Shown: piece by piece, positions 9,346 to 18,032 of the stretch
Layout: every line of letters begins with the position of its first letter
How positions within the stretch are numbered: position 1 is the first letter of the stretch
Assembly: GCA_030849805.1 (NCBI GenBank)
Contig: JASANZ010001879.1
Span: 1-21,412 of the forward strand
Length of the DNA stretch: 21,412 nt
Source: Sergeia podlipaevii
Taxonomy: Eukaryota; Euglenozoa; Kinetoplastea; Trypanosomatida; Trypanosomatidae
Reading direction: 5' to 3'
Notes under the pieces: model-generated
What the model was told of the DNA's origin: nothing
Databases searched by the model: none
Seen by the model: only the letters and a program-made list of their open reading frames with translations
Made by a program: the position numbers and the translations under genes

Positions 9346-10476
9346 TCAGGGCTGAGTGTCGAAGTTGAGCTTCGCAAACCGCTCTCGCCTTCGCTGCTGA
9401 TGTGCCATCTCCGCCTGCAAACATCGATTCACCTCGCGCAGCATGGCATCAGTGGTCATTGTCTCGAACCCCTTTGCCACTGCTCCTACCTCTCGGTCAC
9501 CAGTAGTGAAGCTCGTCAACACAGTGTGTGCACTGCCAAAGCGGTGCTTCGTCTTCCGCGTTCGACCACAAAAGGACTCGCATTGCTCGCGTACGTTCTC
9601 TGGAAAGCTGCTAACTTCATGAAAAAGACGCACCCTTTTGCATGCGTCCGCTTTTGCAGGTCCCTTTGTCTTCGCGTCTTCCTCCCCAAGCACGATCTCT
9701 CGGGTAGCGGTTTCAGCGGTCTGCAGGACAAGCTCCGTGACGACATACTTATGCCGCGGCCACAGCTTCACGCCTCCGCACACGTCCTCTGCAATGATAG
9801 TTCCATTGTTGATGGTTTCATCCATCAGAACCCTCCCGGGTCCAAACATGTGCCGGGGGTACACACAGTGGTGATCAAGCAGCATGCGTTGGCCGTGTAT
9901 CTCTGCTGGGCACCACTGCTGAAGTCCTGATTCGCGGTCCGCCTCGTAGTTGAGGAGGTGCTCACGCGTGCCACAGTGGGCCAAGATATCAGCCCTAGTG
10001 CGGCCTACAATGGCGAGAAGCTCTGCATCTCCACCGCGGGCTGAGACGTCCTGCCCGTCACCGCATTCGTCATCGCTGCTACTGCTGCTGCTGGCACTAT
10101 TGGAACGGTTTCCCTCGCGCCTTGTAGGATGAAGTTGGCCACTAGTTGGAGTAACGTAATTTTCATTTTTATTCTTCTTCTTGAGCTCACGCGCTGCACT
10201 CCCGGCAGCCGTAGCGCGCCGCGTCGTGCATAGTGCGCACCACAGCACCCCTGACTTTGGCGCCATTCGTATCCCCTGCTGCTGAAACTGGTTTGCAAGA
10301 GCCTCCACCAACGCGGAGCAAGAGGAGCCACTGTCGTCTTGCCCAGGACGTCTAAGACCCCTTTCGTTGTTGGCTTCATAACGTGTTTGTTTCAAGGGTG
10401 GAGTGGTAGGGCCTATTGTTGCATGGTTTGGCTGGACGTCACTCGCAGTGGATGTAGACAAATGCGAAGATGACAT
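9346..10476 (-). CDS. hypothetical protein with Cys/His motifs (376 aa)
   Basis: I do not recognise this protein. The N-terminal 50 residues are Ser/Thr/Pro-rich and look disordered. WCALC gives a CxxC at 80-83, but no clear partner pair follows at zinc-finger spacing. A Ser7-Asp-Asp tract (about 129-136) separates it from the C-terminal domain. Residues about 150-270 look folded: AELLAIVGRTRADILAHCG, LLDHHCVYPRHMFGPGRVLMDE and VKLWPRHKYVVTELVLQ, with His/Cys clusters that might bind metal. The tail is helical and basic. No signal peptide or membrane segment is seen. The frame reaches a GTG at 10488, but the ATG ending at 10476 is the first eukaryotic start after the candidate splice AG at 10543. 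Confidence 0.8.
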   Translation of the reverse strand: MSSSHLSTSTASDVQPNHATIGPTTPPLKQTRYEANNERGLRRPGQDDSGSSCSALVEALANQFQQQGIRMAPKSGVLWCALCTTRRATAAGSAARELKKKNKNENYVTPTSGQLHPTRREGNRSNSASSSSSSDDECGDGQDVSARGGDAELLAIVGRTRADILAHCGTREHLLNYEADRESGLQQWCPAEIHGQRMLLDHHCVYPRHMFGPGRVLMDETINNGTIIAEDVCGGVKLWPRHKYVVTELVLQTAETATREIVLGEEDAKTKGPAKADACKRVRLFHEVSSFPENVREQCESFCGRTRKTKHRFGSAHTVLTSFTTGDREVGAVAKGFETMTTDAMLREVNRCLQAEMAHQQRRRERFAKLNFDTQP

Positions 10477-11169
10477 ACGAAGCGGCACGAGAAGGGCCTC
10501 TTTTACTTTATTTTTCTTCCTTTTTTTAGGGGGGAGGGGACACTTTAGAGATAGGTACGAGCAATCACAGGAAGGGAAACAGGGTAGTACGAACGCAAAA
10601 AAAGAAAGAAAAATGTAGAATAGCTGATAATATGAACCAGCTGGTATAGTGCTAGGACAGTTTGCATCTCTTTAAGCAACCATGCTGTTTCTGCCAGTAC
10701 CATCGTGCTCTACTGAGAATGTCATTTTAATACATATTTTTTTTCTAGAAGTTTTTCTTTTGTGTGTGCGCGTGTATTGCCCACAGCAATGTATGTTAGT
10801 AATAATAATAAAAGTAAAGAATCAAACTCGCCTGAATTGATGCCTTCTACGCCCTTCCCTTTTTCCCCCTCTCAGATAACTATGACAGCAGCTGTAACAA
10901 CATAACCACAACAAATGCATGAGCACTATCTACTCACAACGAAAAGCTAAAACCGGAAATAATAATGAAGCACTTACCAAAAAAAAAAAATGCACGCGTG
11001 TAAAAAAGCTCAATGTGCGTGAAATAGAAAGAAGAAAAAGAAGAAAGAAAGCTGTTGTGAAGAATGCGACAGATAATTCCTCCTCCCTTCTTTTGTCTCA
11101 TACTCTATATGCATCTCCCAACATCGCTTGTAAAGCACGAAGGGGGATTGCTTTGCCACTCAAGCAACT
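10477..11169. other. intergenic region between Msp1-like and 376-aa genes
   Basis: About 690 bases. It has AAT repeats (10800-10811), poly-A runs and a perfect 10-bp palindrome (10636-10645) opening a possible stem-loop to 10702. No protein gene is supported; the plus-strand frame reaching into 11338 is antisense to the ATPase. Confidence 0.55.
10543..10613 (-). promoter_or_regulatory. predicted spliced-leader acceptor of the 376-aa gene
   Basis: The minus strand has TTTCTTTCTTTTTTTGCG (about 10613-10595) and further C/T-rich DNA, then CTCTAAAG with AG at 10544-10543. A second AG follows a C-rich tract about 20 nt on. Confidence 0.45.
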
Positions 11170-12241
11170 TCACTTTGACGCCTTGACACGCTTCAATGCC
11201 TCATCAAAGTGCGCCTGTGAAAGTGGTGGGATAACTGGCGACATCACATCACCGAGTTTACTCCCTGAGGCCTCTAGCTCGCGGATCTGCATAAGCCCAT
11301 CTGCCTTGCAAAGCTCTGTGAGATCAGAGCCTGTATAGTTTGGCGTTTTAAGAGCGACGTATTGAATAAGTCCTTCCTTCTGCGGACTACCTTCAAGATC
11401 GTGTGCGAGAACAATTTCTAAGATCTTTGCGCGTGCAGTGAGGTCAGGTGGAGGCACCTCCATCTGCAATGGCATCCTCCTACGCACTGCGTCATCAATC
11501 ACAAAGCGGCGGTTGGTTGCGCCAACTACCAGAATGCGGGCCTCGCTCTTCTCCAGACCATCCCAGTGCGTCATGAAAATTGTCTTTGCGTGGGTATGTG
11601 GCGTGGCGTCCTGCTCGCTGCGCATGCTTAGCAAAGAGTCGATTTCGTCCACAAAAATGACGCATGGTGCAATCTTCTCCGCAAGCGTGAAGACTGCCGC
11701 CGCGTTCTTCTCAGTATCACCGACCCACTTGGAAAAAAATGGCCTCTGAGCTGACATTGATGAAGGAGCAGTCCAGCTCCTTGGCCAGTGCACGCGCCAG
11801 CATCGTCTTACCAGTGCCTGGCGGACCATACAGCAGCACACCCTTTGGATGTGAGCGGACCGTCTTGCCAGTGAAGAGCTCCGGACGTTTAAAGGGCCAG
11901 ATAATGTGCTCTGTCAAGGCGCGCTTCACCTCAGTGAGGCCACCGACATCTTCGAAAGTAACATCGATTTTATCGATGTCCACCACATTCTGAGCAATGT
12001 CATCTTCCGCAGAGGTAAGGTAGACCACGCGACCAGCAACCGTACGCTTCTTACGACCAAACCCGTGCTTGAAGCTGAGGGACTTGCCCACGTACAGAAC
12101 GACGCCAAGGTAGATCCAGAAGTACACCGGTGTTTCTGCCATGGATTTGACAATGTGAGACAGTACGGCGCCTAGGCCGCTCAACAGCTTCCCAAAGACG
12201 GTCTTGCGGGCCTCCTGTGCGCTCGCTGCTGAAAAAGGCAT
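11170..12241 (-). pseudogene. Msp1/ATAD1-type AAA ATPase, frame broken in an A7 run
   Basis: Msp1/ATAD1 proteins sit in the outer mitochondrial (and peroxisomal) membrane and pull mislocalised tail-anchored proteins out with a AAA hexamer. The first frame (12241 to 11717) starts with an ATG, has a membrane segment at about 38-51 (TPVYFWIYLGVVLY), then FEDVGGL and Walker A GPPGTGKT at 139-146. It ends in a wrong-frame tail at a TGA. The second frame (to 11170) carries the pore-loop motif KWVGDTEK, Walker B CVIFVDEIDSLL, sensor 1 VVGATNR and arginine fingers AVRRRMP. The switch falls in the plus-strand A7 run at 11733-11739. With six A the frame would be continuous at about 356 aa, the normal length. 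Both halves are otherwise well conserved with no other stop, so an indel in sequencing or assembly is more likely than decay. Confidence 0.85.
11733..11739 (-). other. A7 homopolymer at the Msp1 frameshift
   Basis: Seven A on the plus strand (T7 in the coding strand) mark the point where the two Msp1 frames meet. One base fewer aligns EAIF with SKWVGDTEK, the expected order. Confidence 0.85.
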
Positions 12242-12892
12242 TGCTTCTATTAATTTTTATTCAGTGTGTTAATGATGGCAAAAAGTTGCGCTTTGGGTTA
12301 GTACCTTTTTGTGGTTGTTATCGTTGCCGTTTTCTTTTAATGAAAAAAAATATATATATATCTCCTGAATCGCACTGGCACACAAGTATGATTCAGTAGC
12401 TACCTAATCCCGTTTACTAAAATGCCGCTAAAAAAGGAAGAAAAAAGATAGGCGCAAGGAAGTTCAGAGCACAAACATCGGGCTTTATGTTGCTTCGCTT
12501 TGCAGTGGGAAAGACTCACAAACGAAAAGCACAAAAAAAGAAAAAGGGAAGCACAACCTCTCCTTCGCACAGTCACGGCTGTTGTTTTTTTTTTTCTGCT
12601 ATTTTTGCTTCAGTGTGGTACTCGTTCTTTGCACCTCAAAATATTGCCTGTGTCAATGGCAATAAATATATTTGTAAAACACAAAAACACAAAAGAAAAA
12701 AAAAAGCGTTAAGAAATTGACATAGCTGAAAGTGGAATAATAATAATAATAGCGTCATCACGTAACCTACGCGCTGAGAGAGAGAGAAAGAGGCCAGGCA
12801 GATTACGTTTGTTAACCGTTGGTTTGTCTTTTTTTTTTCCTGTCTTTTGATAGAAAAAAAAAGACGAAAGGGAGAAAAGAGCAGAAAAACAT
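12242..12892. other. intergenic region, A/T-rich
   Basis: About 650 bases with a TA run near 12350-12361, AAT repeats (12736-12751) and poly-A or poly-T runs. Short frames here are built from homopolymers. No gene or clear structure is seen. Confidence 0.55.
12334..12447 (-). promoter_or_regulatory. predicted spliced-leader acceptor region of the Msp1-like gene
   Basis: Two candidates exist: TCTTTTTTCTTCCTTTTTTAG with AG at 12429-12428, and a T8 run followed by CATTAAAAG with AG at 12335-12334. I cannot choose between them. Confidence 0.4.
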
Positions 12893-13579
12893 TCAAGCGC
12901 CGAGCCCGAGAGCTTCCCTCAGCTCACCTGTCTCGTTCATCTCACGGCAGATATCCCACCCTCCAATAAGATCCCCATTCACGTACACCTGCGGATACGT
13001 CGGCCAGTTGGAAAGTGTCTTGAGGCGCTCGCAGGCTTCGTCATCAGCCATCACGTCATAAAACACGTACGGGGCTCCAATCTCCCCCATCATCTCGCAC
13101 AGACGACCGGTAAAACCACAGCGGGGACGAGATGGGGTACCAGTAATGAACATCACAATACCCTTGCGCGAGAAAAGATACGTCAAGTACTCGTCGAGAG
13201 AGGGAAAGTCTTTGCGCTGCGTGCCGTCCCCGCCTTTATCTCCGTAGAGGGAGATGAGGTTCATCGTGAGTTGATCCAGCTTGGCCCCTGCCACGTCTGC
13301 AACGCGCTCCTGCTGCTTGTCTGAGCGAGTAGTGCGGAAAAAGACAATGAACGGCACTGACTCCACGCCCTCCTCGGCGCAGATATCGCCGTGGGCCTCG
13401 CAGTCAACATCCGCAAAGAGTACCTTGTCCTTGTACACCTTCGACTGCTTCGTCAGGAACTCGTTTACTGCCTTGCACGGCTCACACCAGCCAGCGCTAA
13501 AGTGGACAACAAGGCCTAGGCACTCATTGGCCTTCTTCTTGAGGTCCCTGTAATCTTGAGCCGATGATACCTTGTGCAT
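12893..13579 (-). CDS. thioredoxin-monothiol glutaredoxin fusion, Grx3/PICOT type (228 aa)
   Basis: Multidomain monothiol glutaredoxins of this type handle iron-sulfur clusters and iron signalling, mostly in the cytosol. The N-terminal half is a thioredoxin fold with WCEPCK, Cys32 and Cys35, and a cis-proline at Pro76 (ESVPFIVFF). The C-terminal half is a glutaredoxin with the single Cys154 in CGFT, then WPTYPQVYVNG (192-202) and GGWD (206-209). Family members normally have CGFS and a lysine in the MKGTP motif; here these read CGFT and ITGTP. The N-terminal Trx site keeps both cysteines, while many relatives have lost one. The layout matches the kinetoplastid 1-C-Grx3 type. The start is the first ATG, 18 nt after a candidate splice AG. 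The family call is strong; altered cluster or glutathione binding is inference. Confidence 0.92.
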   Translation of the reverse strand: MHKVSSAQDYRDLKKKANECLGLVVHFSAGWCEPCKAVNEFLTKQSKVYKDKVLFADVDCEAHGDICAEEGVESVPFIVFFRTTRSDKQQERVADVAGAKLDQLTMNLISLYGDKGGDGTQRKDFPSLDEYLTYLFSRKGIVMFITGTPSRPRCGFTGRLCEMMGEIGAPYVFYDVMADDEACERLKTLSNWPTYPQVYVNGDLIGGWDICREMNETGELREALGLGA

Positions 13580-14118
13580 AGCTTCTTGGTATCTACTCTA
13601 TATTTGGTTCGTAGTATGCCGGAGAAGGAAAAAAAAAAAATGATCCCTTTATGAGCTCAAAAGTAGATAAATAAGCAACTTCTCGATAGTGTACTTGTGA
13701 TTTTTTGTTGTTGTTGTTGTGTATGGTTCTCTTTAAGAAAAAAAAGAGCAAAAAAGGAAATGGAGCAAGGAAAAATGGCGGTAGATGCTTTTTAGCAAAA
13801 GCAAGCAATGCGACGGTATGAAGTCTCCCACACACAGGCAATCAATCACTGACCCTCCTCCTTCTCTCTCCCTTTACAAATCTGTATGCTTTCTGTGTGC
13901 TATGGTGCACTATTGGTTGTGTTAATGATAGCAGAAAGCAAAACAATAATGATAATAACGTCAAAAAAAAAAAAAAACGACGCGCGATGCGCGTATACAA
14001 TGAACTACCTCTATGTGATAATAGACTCTCACCACTGCCTATGTGCATTCTATTTTATTTTTTTAGCAATTGTGTCACATCCACTTCTAAGCGTCACTCG
14101 CTCCTCCGCTTCACTCTC
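13580..14118. other. intergenic region with (GTT)n
   Basis: About 540 bases, with a GTT repeat near 13706-13720 and poly-A runs. A phrase near 13919-13938 (GTGTTAATGATAGCAGAAAG) resembles one at 12268-12287, possibly by chance. No gene is seen. Confidence 0.5.
13598..13640 (-). promoter_or_regulatory. predicted spliced-leader acceptor of the Trx-Grx gene
   Basis: A T12 run and CCTTCTCC are followed by the first AG at 13599-13598. The leader would be about 18 nt. Confidence 0.55.
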
Positions 14119-16725
14119 TCAACGAGTACGGCATGAAAGGAGGGCCCCTGACCCAGCAGTCGCCGTCTTTATGGTCCGCTGCCGCTCCCTTTGCAGCTCA
14201 TCCCTAAGCCGCTGCATCTGTGTCCGCTTCTGCTTCTCCACGCACTGAAGTCTGGCTAGCTCCTTCTTCAGCCCTGCTAAACGGGCTCGTGCCCCTTCTC
14301 TGTGCCCGCGCATTGCCTCTAAGGCCAACTCCTGGAGCTGCACTTCTGCCTGAAATGCCTGCGCGCGCTCCGCCAGGCTTTCTTGCAGAAACTCCACAGC
14401 CTCTGTGTTCTTTTTGTGCTGTAGCCGTTGGGAGGACGGAGGAGGTGGAGAGGATGAAGAACTACTCCCATGAGGCGCGTCTTTCCCTAAGACAGTCATA
14501 GCAACAGAAGACGAAGATGCGCCGCGTCCAGAACGACACTCTGCACGTAGCATCTCAAGGGTGCGATGCAACGACTGCGTCTCCCGCTCCAAGGATAGCA
14601 AGCGCAGGTCCAAGTAGTTGCCGCGCTCCATCAGCTGTTCCCTCTCGCAGGAACGCTGTAAGAGCACTCGCGCGTGGAGCATCTCCGGGTTTTTGGAGGC
14701 ACCATCCACAGCACCGCCACAAGCGTGAAGAGAAAGTAGTCCACAATCTGCGAAAGTTGCTGGGTTAGATGACTCCCCTTGTGCCTGCTCCATAGACCTG
14801 GCCAAAGTCGTCATGATCTCCTCGTACCTTCCTCGTAGCAGCTCCCTCTGCTTCATGTGTCGCCGCAACTCTTCAGCATGCTCACGTCGTGCATTCTGCT
14901 CCAGATGCAGCTCCAACAGCATTGCCTGCATTTCCGCCTGCAGCTTCTCTTCCTCCATGACTGCCTGCGCGCGCAGGTACTCGCCGGCGCCAGCGGCATC
15001 TGCCCTAAACTCGACATGGGCGTCCGCAGCCCGCATCATCGCCGCAAGCGTGACATGTGCTGCGCTGGCCCGCACTTCCACCGCGCGGCGTGCGTCCTGC
15101 AGAGCGACCGCTTCTGATTCCAGCGTGGCCGTCTCTCTCTCCATCAGTTGCCGCTCGGCAATGAGTTGGGACTGCTTCTCAACTCCGGTCACTTGCGCCT
15201 CTTTAGCGCGTCTCAGAACTGCTTTGAAAGTTCCAGTGGACTCAAGTAGCTCACGGTACCGACGTGTTGCGCGCTGCAACTCGTCACGCAGGTTCTGCAC
15301 TGTGGATTCAAACTGCTTCTGGCGCTGCAGTCTCTGCTGTTGAGCGGTGGCCATTAGGTCAGGCAATGCTGCACGCACCTGTGCAAGGTGTGCATCGAGA
15401 GCTTGTGCGGCCCGGGTCGCCTGCTGGGCAGTCGCACGAACTTGCTCCTGCGTAGTGGCAACAGCGTGAACACGGACCTGCATGTTGACAATTTCATCTC
15501 CAATCGACTCGCCAGTCGTTCCAACGTTCATAAAATCTTGTATGGCTACTCCCACCTTCGCCTCCGTTCTTTCAAGTCTATCTTCTAGCTGGGCGAGCTG
15601 ACGCTGCAGTGCAACCTGCACCAGATACAGCGAAGCAACCGAAGACGACGGATCTCTGCTGGAAAGCTTTTGTTGCTGCTTGAGAGACTCCTGCGTTTGT
15701 GTAAGCAACTGGAACTGCTCACGCATCTGCGCAAGCACCGTCGCCTTCTCCTCGCAGAGCACACGGCAGTGAGCAAGCTGGGCCGCAAGATGTGCCTTGT
15801 GCTCCCGTTCCGCGCGGACGTGCCGCTCGGAGGACGTCATTTCACCGCCTTGCGTCTTGAGGTCCCCTGCGGTTGCACGCAGCCTCGACAAGAGTGCATC
15901 GTACTGAGCACGACTGGACTCTCGCTTTTCCCGTCGTGCCGCCGCCTCTGCTTGCAGGCTAGCGAGTTTGCGCTGCAGCTCCTCGCGAGTGCTCGTTGCT
16001 CGCGTGCTAGCCTCCAATAGTGTTTGCATACTCTCGCCGTTGAGTGCGACCTCCGCGTCCACACTGGTGGTTTGCTTGTGAACGGCGTCGAGAGCCGCCA
16101 CGCTCTCCCGTTGGTCTTTGAGTCCCTCTTGCAAAGACACACGCATCGCGTCCAGCTCGGACAAGAGATGTCTGTGTTCAGCTGTCACAGCAGCCAGTTC
16201 CTGCTCCTTTGCTGTCACCTCAGCATGCATAGACTCCAATCGAGCCCAGACAGAGGTAGTGAGAGCTCGCTGCTCTGCCTCCAACTCCTCTCCAAACTTG
16301 CGCTTTTCAAGACCTTCTAGCACCGCCTGCTTCGCTCTTACCTCGAGTTCAACCGAGAGCTGCGCCTCCGCACGCAATGCATCGCGCTTGCTCTCTATAG
16401 CAGCACTAGTCTGCCTTACTAGAGTTGATATGCGCGTGTACTCCTCCTGATACTTGGCTGTCAACTTCGCCGCTCCGTCTGTCTCGTGTTGAAGCTGTAA
16501 CGCCGCTGATTTCTCCGCGTCCAGTGCGTTCGCCTTCGCCACAACCGCGGCATTAGTACTCTGTGCTTGTGCCTTTGTCTGTGTAAGGCTCTCGCGAATA
16601 AGGGCGAGGACCTCACGGTGCTCCGCACACTCCTGTTGGCGGGCGTCAAGGCGGGCGGTGGCGCGCTCCAGCTGCTCCCGCAGTTCTCGATTGGAGGCAT
16701 TAAGAAATGACAGAGGCCACGACAT
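14119..16725 (-). CDS. long coiled-coil protein of unknown function (868 aa)
   Basis: I do not recognise a named family. After a short non-polar start (MSWPLSFLNASNRELREQLE) nearly the whole protein is coiled coil, rich in Glu, Gln, Arg, Ala and Leu. Breaks occur near 345-365 (KLSSRDPSSSVASLYLV), 665-695 (a Gly/Cys/Ala stretch) and 755-785 (a Ser6-Pro4 linker). No signal peptide, membrane segment or catalytic motif is visible. Proteins like this in kinetoplastids are often parts of the basal body, flagellar attachment zone or axoneme. That is a general expectation and not something this sequence shows. The ATG at 16725 lies about 46 nt after a candidate splice AG. The length and absence of internal stops make it certain to be coding. 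Confidence 0.88.
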   Translation of the reverse strand: MSWPLSFLNASNRELREQLERATARLDARQQECAEHREVLALIRESLTQTKAQAQSTNAAVVAKANALDAEKSAALQLQHETDGAAKLTAKYQEEYTRISTLVRQTSAAIESKRDALRAEAQLSVELEVRAKQAVLEGLEKRKFGEELEAEQRALTTSVWARLESMHAEVTAKEQELAAVTAEHRHLLSELDAMRVSLQEGLKDQRESVAALDAVHKQTTSVDAEVALNGESMQTLLEASTRATSTREELQRKLASLQAEAAARREKRESSRAQYDALLSRLRATAGDLKTQGGEMTSSERHVRAEREHKAHLAAQLAHCRVLCEEKATVLAQMREQFQLLTQTQESLKQQQKLSSRDPSSSVASLYLVQVALQRQLAQLEDRLERTEAKVGVAIQDFMNVGTTGESIGDEIVNMQVRVHAVATTQEQVRATAQQATRAAQALDAHLAQVRAALPDLMATAQQQRLQRQKQFESTVQNLRDELQRATRRYRELLESTGTFKAVLRRAKEAQVTGVEKQSQLIAERQLMERETATLESEAVALQDARRAVEVRASAAHVTLAAMMRAADAHVEFRADAAGAGEYLRAQAVMEEEKLQAEMQAMLLELHLEQNARREHAEELRRHMKQRELLRGRYEEIMTTLARSMEQAQGESSNPATFADCGLLSLHACGGAVDGASKNPEMLHARVLLQRSCEREQLMERGNYLDLRLLSLERETQSLHRTLEMLRAECRSGRGASSSSVAMTVLGKDAPHGSSSSSSPPPPSSQRLQHKKNTEAVEFLQESLAERAQAFQAEVQLQELALEAMRGHREGARARLAGLKKELARLQCVEKQKRTQMQRLRDELQRERQRTIKTATAGSGALLSCRTR

Positions 16726-17343
16726 GGTGCGGAGGGAGTATACGTTAGCACTCTTACTTCTTCTCTGTTTCCTGGTGTGGGAAGAAAGAATATTTTTAAA
16801 AAATCTTTTCTATGAGCGTACAATAACAAAAATCTATATCTATTTATGTTTCAAAATGGAAGAAAAGGAAAAAAAACTGCGTCTCACAGCTATTACTTCT
16901 GTTCTTCCTTTCTTTTTTTTTAGTCGCTTATTTAGGCTCTGTGCACGTGCAGTACAAATTCCCTTTTTTTCAATGAGGTACGTCTGGCCACGTATATACG
17001 GTTTTTGTGTTTGTGTGCTTGTAGGCGTGCCTACTGATGTTGACTGTACACTGTACCCCACCGTTATCAGAAGGAGGATGAGACCGAAATGTATAAGCAA
17101 ATGCGCTTCCAAAGTTAAAGAGCAATGTCGAAAAAAAAAGGAGAGAAATGTGTGCAAGAAAGGATAAATAAGTACTTTTCATAGTCAATGTGCATGTGTG
17201 CGTTTGTGTATGCGTTCATGCTATAAAAGAAGAAGAAAAAAGAAAGCAACTCAAGACAATGAGGATCTTAATGGTGCATTCTCCTGGTCCCACGTGCAAC
17301 TTAAGACAAAATCCCATGCAAGTACTTTCACACATACTCATCT
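16726..17343. other. intergenic region between the small acidic and 868-aa genes
   Basis: About 620 bases, A/T-rich with TG-rich segments (17005-17020, 17189-17214). Frames on both strands here are short and low-complexity. Nothing is supported beyond splice tracts. Confidence 0.5.
16772..16790 (-). promoter_or_regulatory. predicted spliced-leader acceptor of the 868-aa gene
   Basis: The minus strand reads TTCTTTCTTCCCACACCAG, with AG at 16773-16772. Another tract lies at 16881-16862. Confidence 0.5.
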
Positions 17344-17805
17344 TTACATGCCTCTTGGCATGCACTTCTTACGCAGCTCCTGGCGTGCGTTCCACGCCTC
17401 ATACTCAGCAGCATCCTGCATCTTATCGGTATCATCTGGTAGTCCACTCGAGTACTCGTCCATCGAGATGCCCACCGTGGGCTCTAAAGCGGACGCAAAC
17501 GACTTCCGAACACTGCCAGCACCCGATGATACGGAAGACGATACCGCGTGACCCACATTCATGGCCGCTGCTTTGCTGCGTGCTGCTCGAGGCACATATG
17601 CAATATCTAACCCGTAATCGTCATCGTCTTCGTCACCGTCATTGCCGTCGCCATCTAGTGTGCGATGATGGTTTTTATTAGCGTGGGTAGAAATACCAGA
17701 GTGAGTAGCGTGAGAACTGCTGACGAGAAGCTCTTCCTCCTCGTCATCCGCAGGAACGACCACTGTGTGGAGTGTTACCACGTTCTTTTCAGGCGAGGCT
17801 GCCAT
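17344..17805 (-). CDS. small acidic hypothetical protein (153 aa)
   Basis: I do not recognise it with confidence. From the chosen start it reads MAASPEKNVVTLHTVVVPAD, then an acidic stretch (DEEEEL), a His/Ser-rich part and a long Asp/Gly run. YGLDIAYVPRAARSKAAA follows, and the C-terminus is EYEAWNARQELRKKCMPRGM. The EYEAWxxRE phrase recalls the C-terminal region of the splicing factor MFAP1, but the rest does not support that. Most of the protein looks disordered. An upstream in-frame ATG at 17874 would add 23 residues, but the best splice AG (17858-17857) lies inside that extension, and the extension includes an A11 run. The 17805 start is therefore preferred. Confidence 0.68.
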   Translation of the reverse strand: MAASPEKNVVTLHTVVVPADDEEEELLVSSSHATHSGISTHANKNHHRTLDGDGNDGDEDDDDYGLDIAYVPRAARSKAAAMNVGHAVSSSVSSGAGSVRKSFASALEPTVGISMDEYSSGLPDDTDKMQDAAEYEAWNARQELRKKCMPRGM

Positions 17806-17856
17806 GTGTCTAAGCGCGCTGCTTGTTTCTGCTATTTTTTTTTTTGATTGATCTGT

Positions 17857-17902
17857 CTTAAAGGCGGTGAACATTCCAAGAAAAGGGGAAGAAAAAAGGA
17901 AA
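17857..17902 (-). promoter_or_regulatory. predicted spliced-leader acceptor of the small acidic gene
   Basis: TTTCCTTTTTTCTTCCCCTTTTC runs up to about 17880 on the minus strand and the first AG after it is at 17858-17857. This AG lies downstream of the first in-frame ATG (17874), which decides for the start at 17805. Confidence 0.55.
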
Positions 17903-17937
17903 GTCAGAGTTCAATTACTGCACACGCTTTTAAGTAG

Positions 17938-18008
17938 GTTCTTCAATCAAGAACTGGACTACTGGCGCCTCAAAAGGCGCCTCGGTAAATGAATATAGTC
18001 CCTGTTCT
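17938..18008. ncRNA. possible structured RNA element, nested and competing stem-loops
   Basis: The plus strand reads AGAAC (17950-17954) pairing with GTTCT (18004-18008). Inside it GGACTA (17956-17961) pairs with TAGTCC (17996-18001), and inside that GGCGCCT (17964-17970) pairs with AGGCGCC (17975-17981) around a CAAA loop. The same AGAAC can instead pair with GTTCTT at 17938-17943 as a 6-bp hairpin, so two folds exclude each other. The minus strand forms the mirror structure. Whether it is a stand-alone RNA, a UTR control element or chance is not known. Confidence 0.4.
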
Positions 18009-18032
18009 CACATATATATTCGTTCTTTGTTG

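Noticed and set aside
11170..11338. Plus-strand frame (from 10919) running into the ATPase gene
   Set aside because: It starts in intergenic DNA and its second half is antisense to a conserved AAA ATPase.
12268..13940. Shared phrase GTGTTAATGATxGCAxAAAG in two intergenic regions
   Set aside because: It is short, A/T-rich and occurs only twice, so chance is the simpler explanation.
17344..17874. MFAP1 identity for the acidic protein
   Set aside because: Only a short EYEAWxxRE phrase matches and the typical MFAP1 C-terminus is missing.
17938..18008. tRNA or standard H/ACA guide RNA
   Set aside because: There is no cloverleaf or T-loop, and the internal loop is too lopsided (2 versus 14 nt) for a normal guide pocket.
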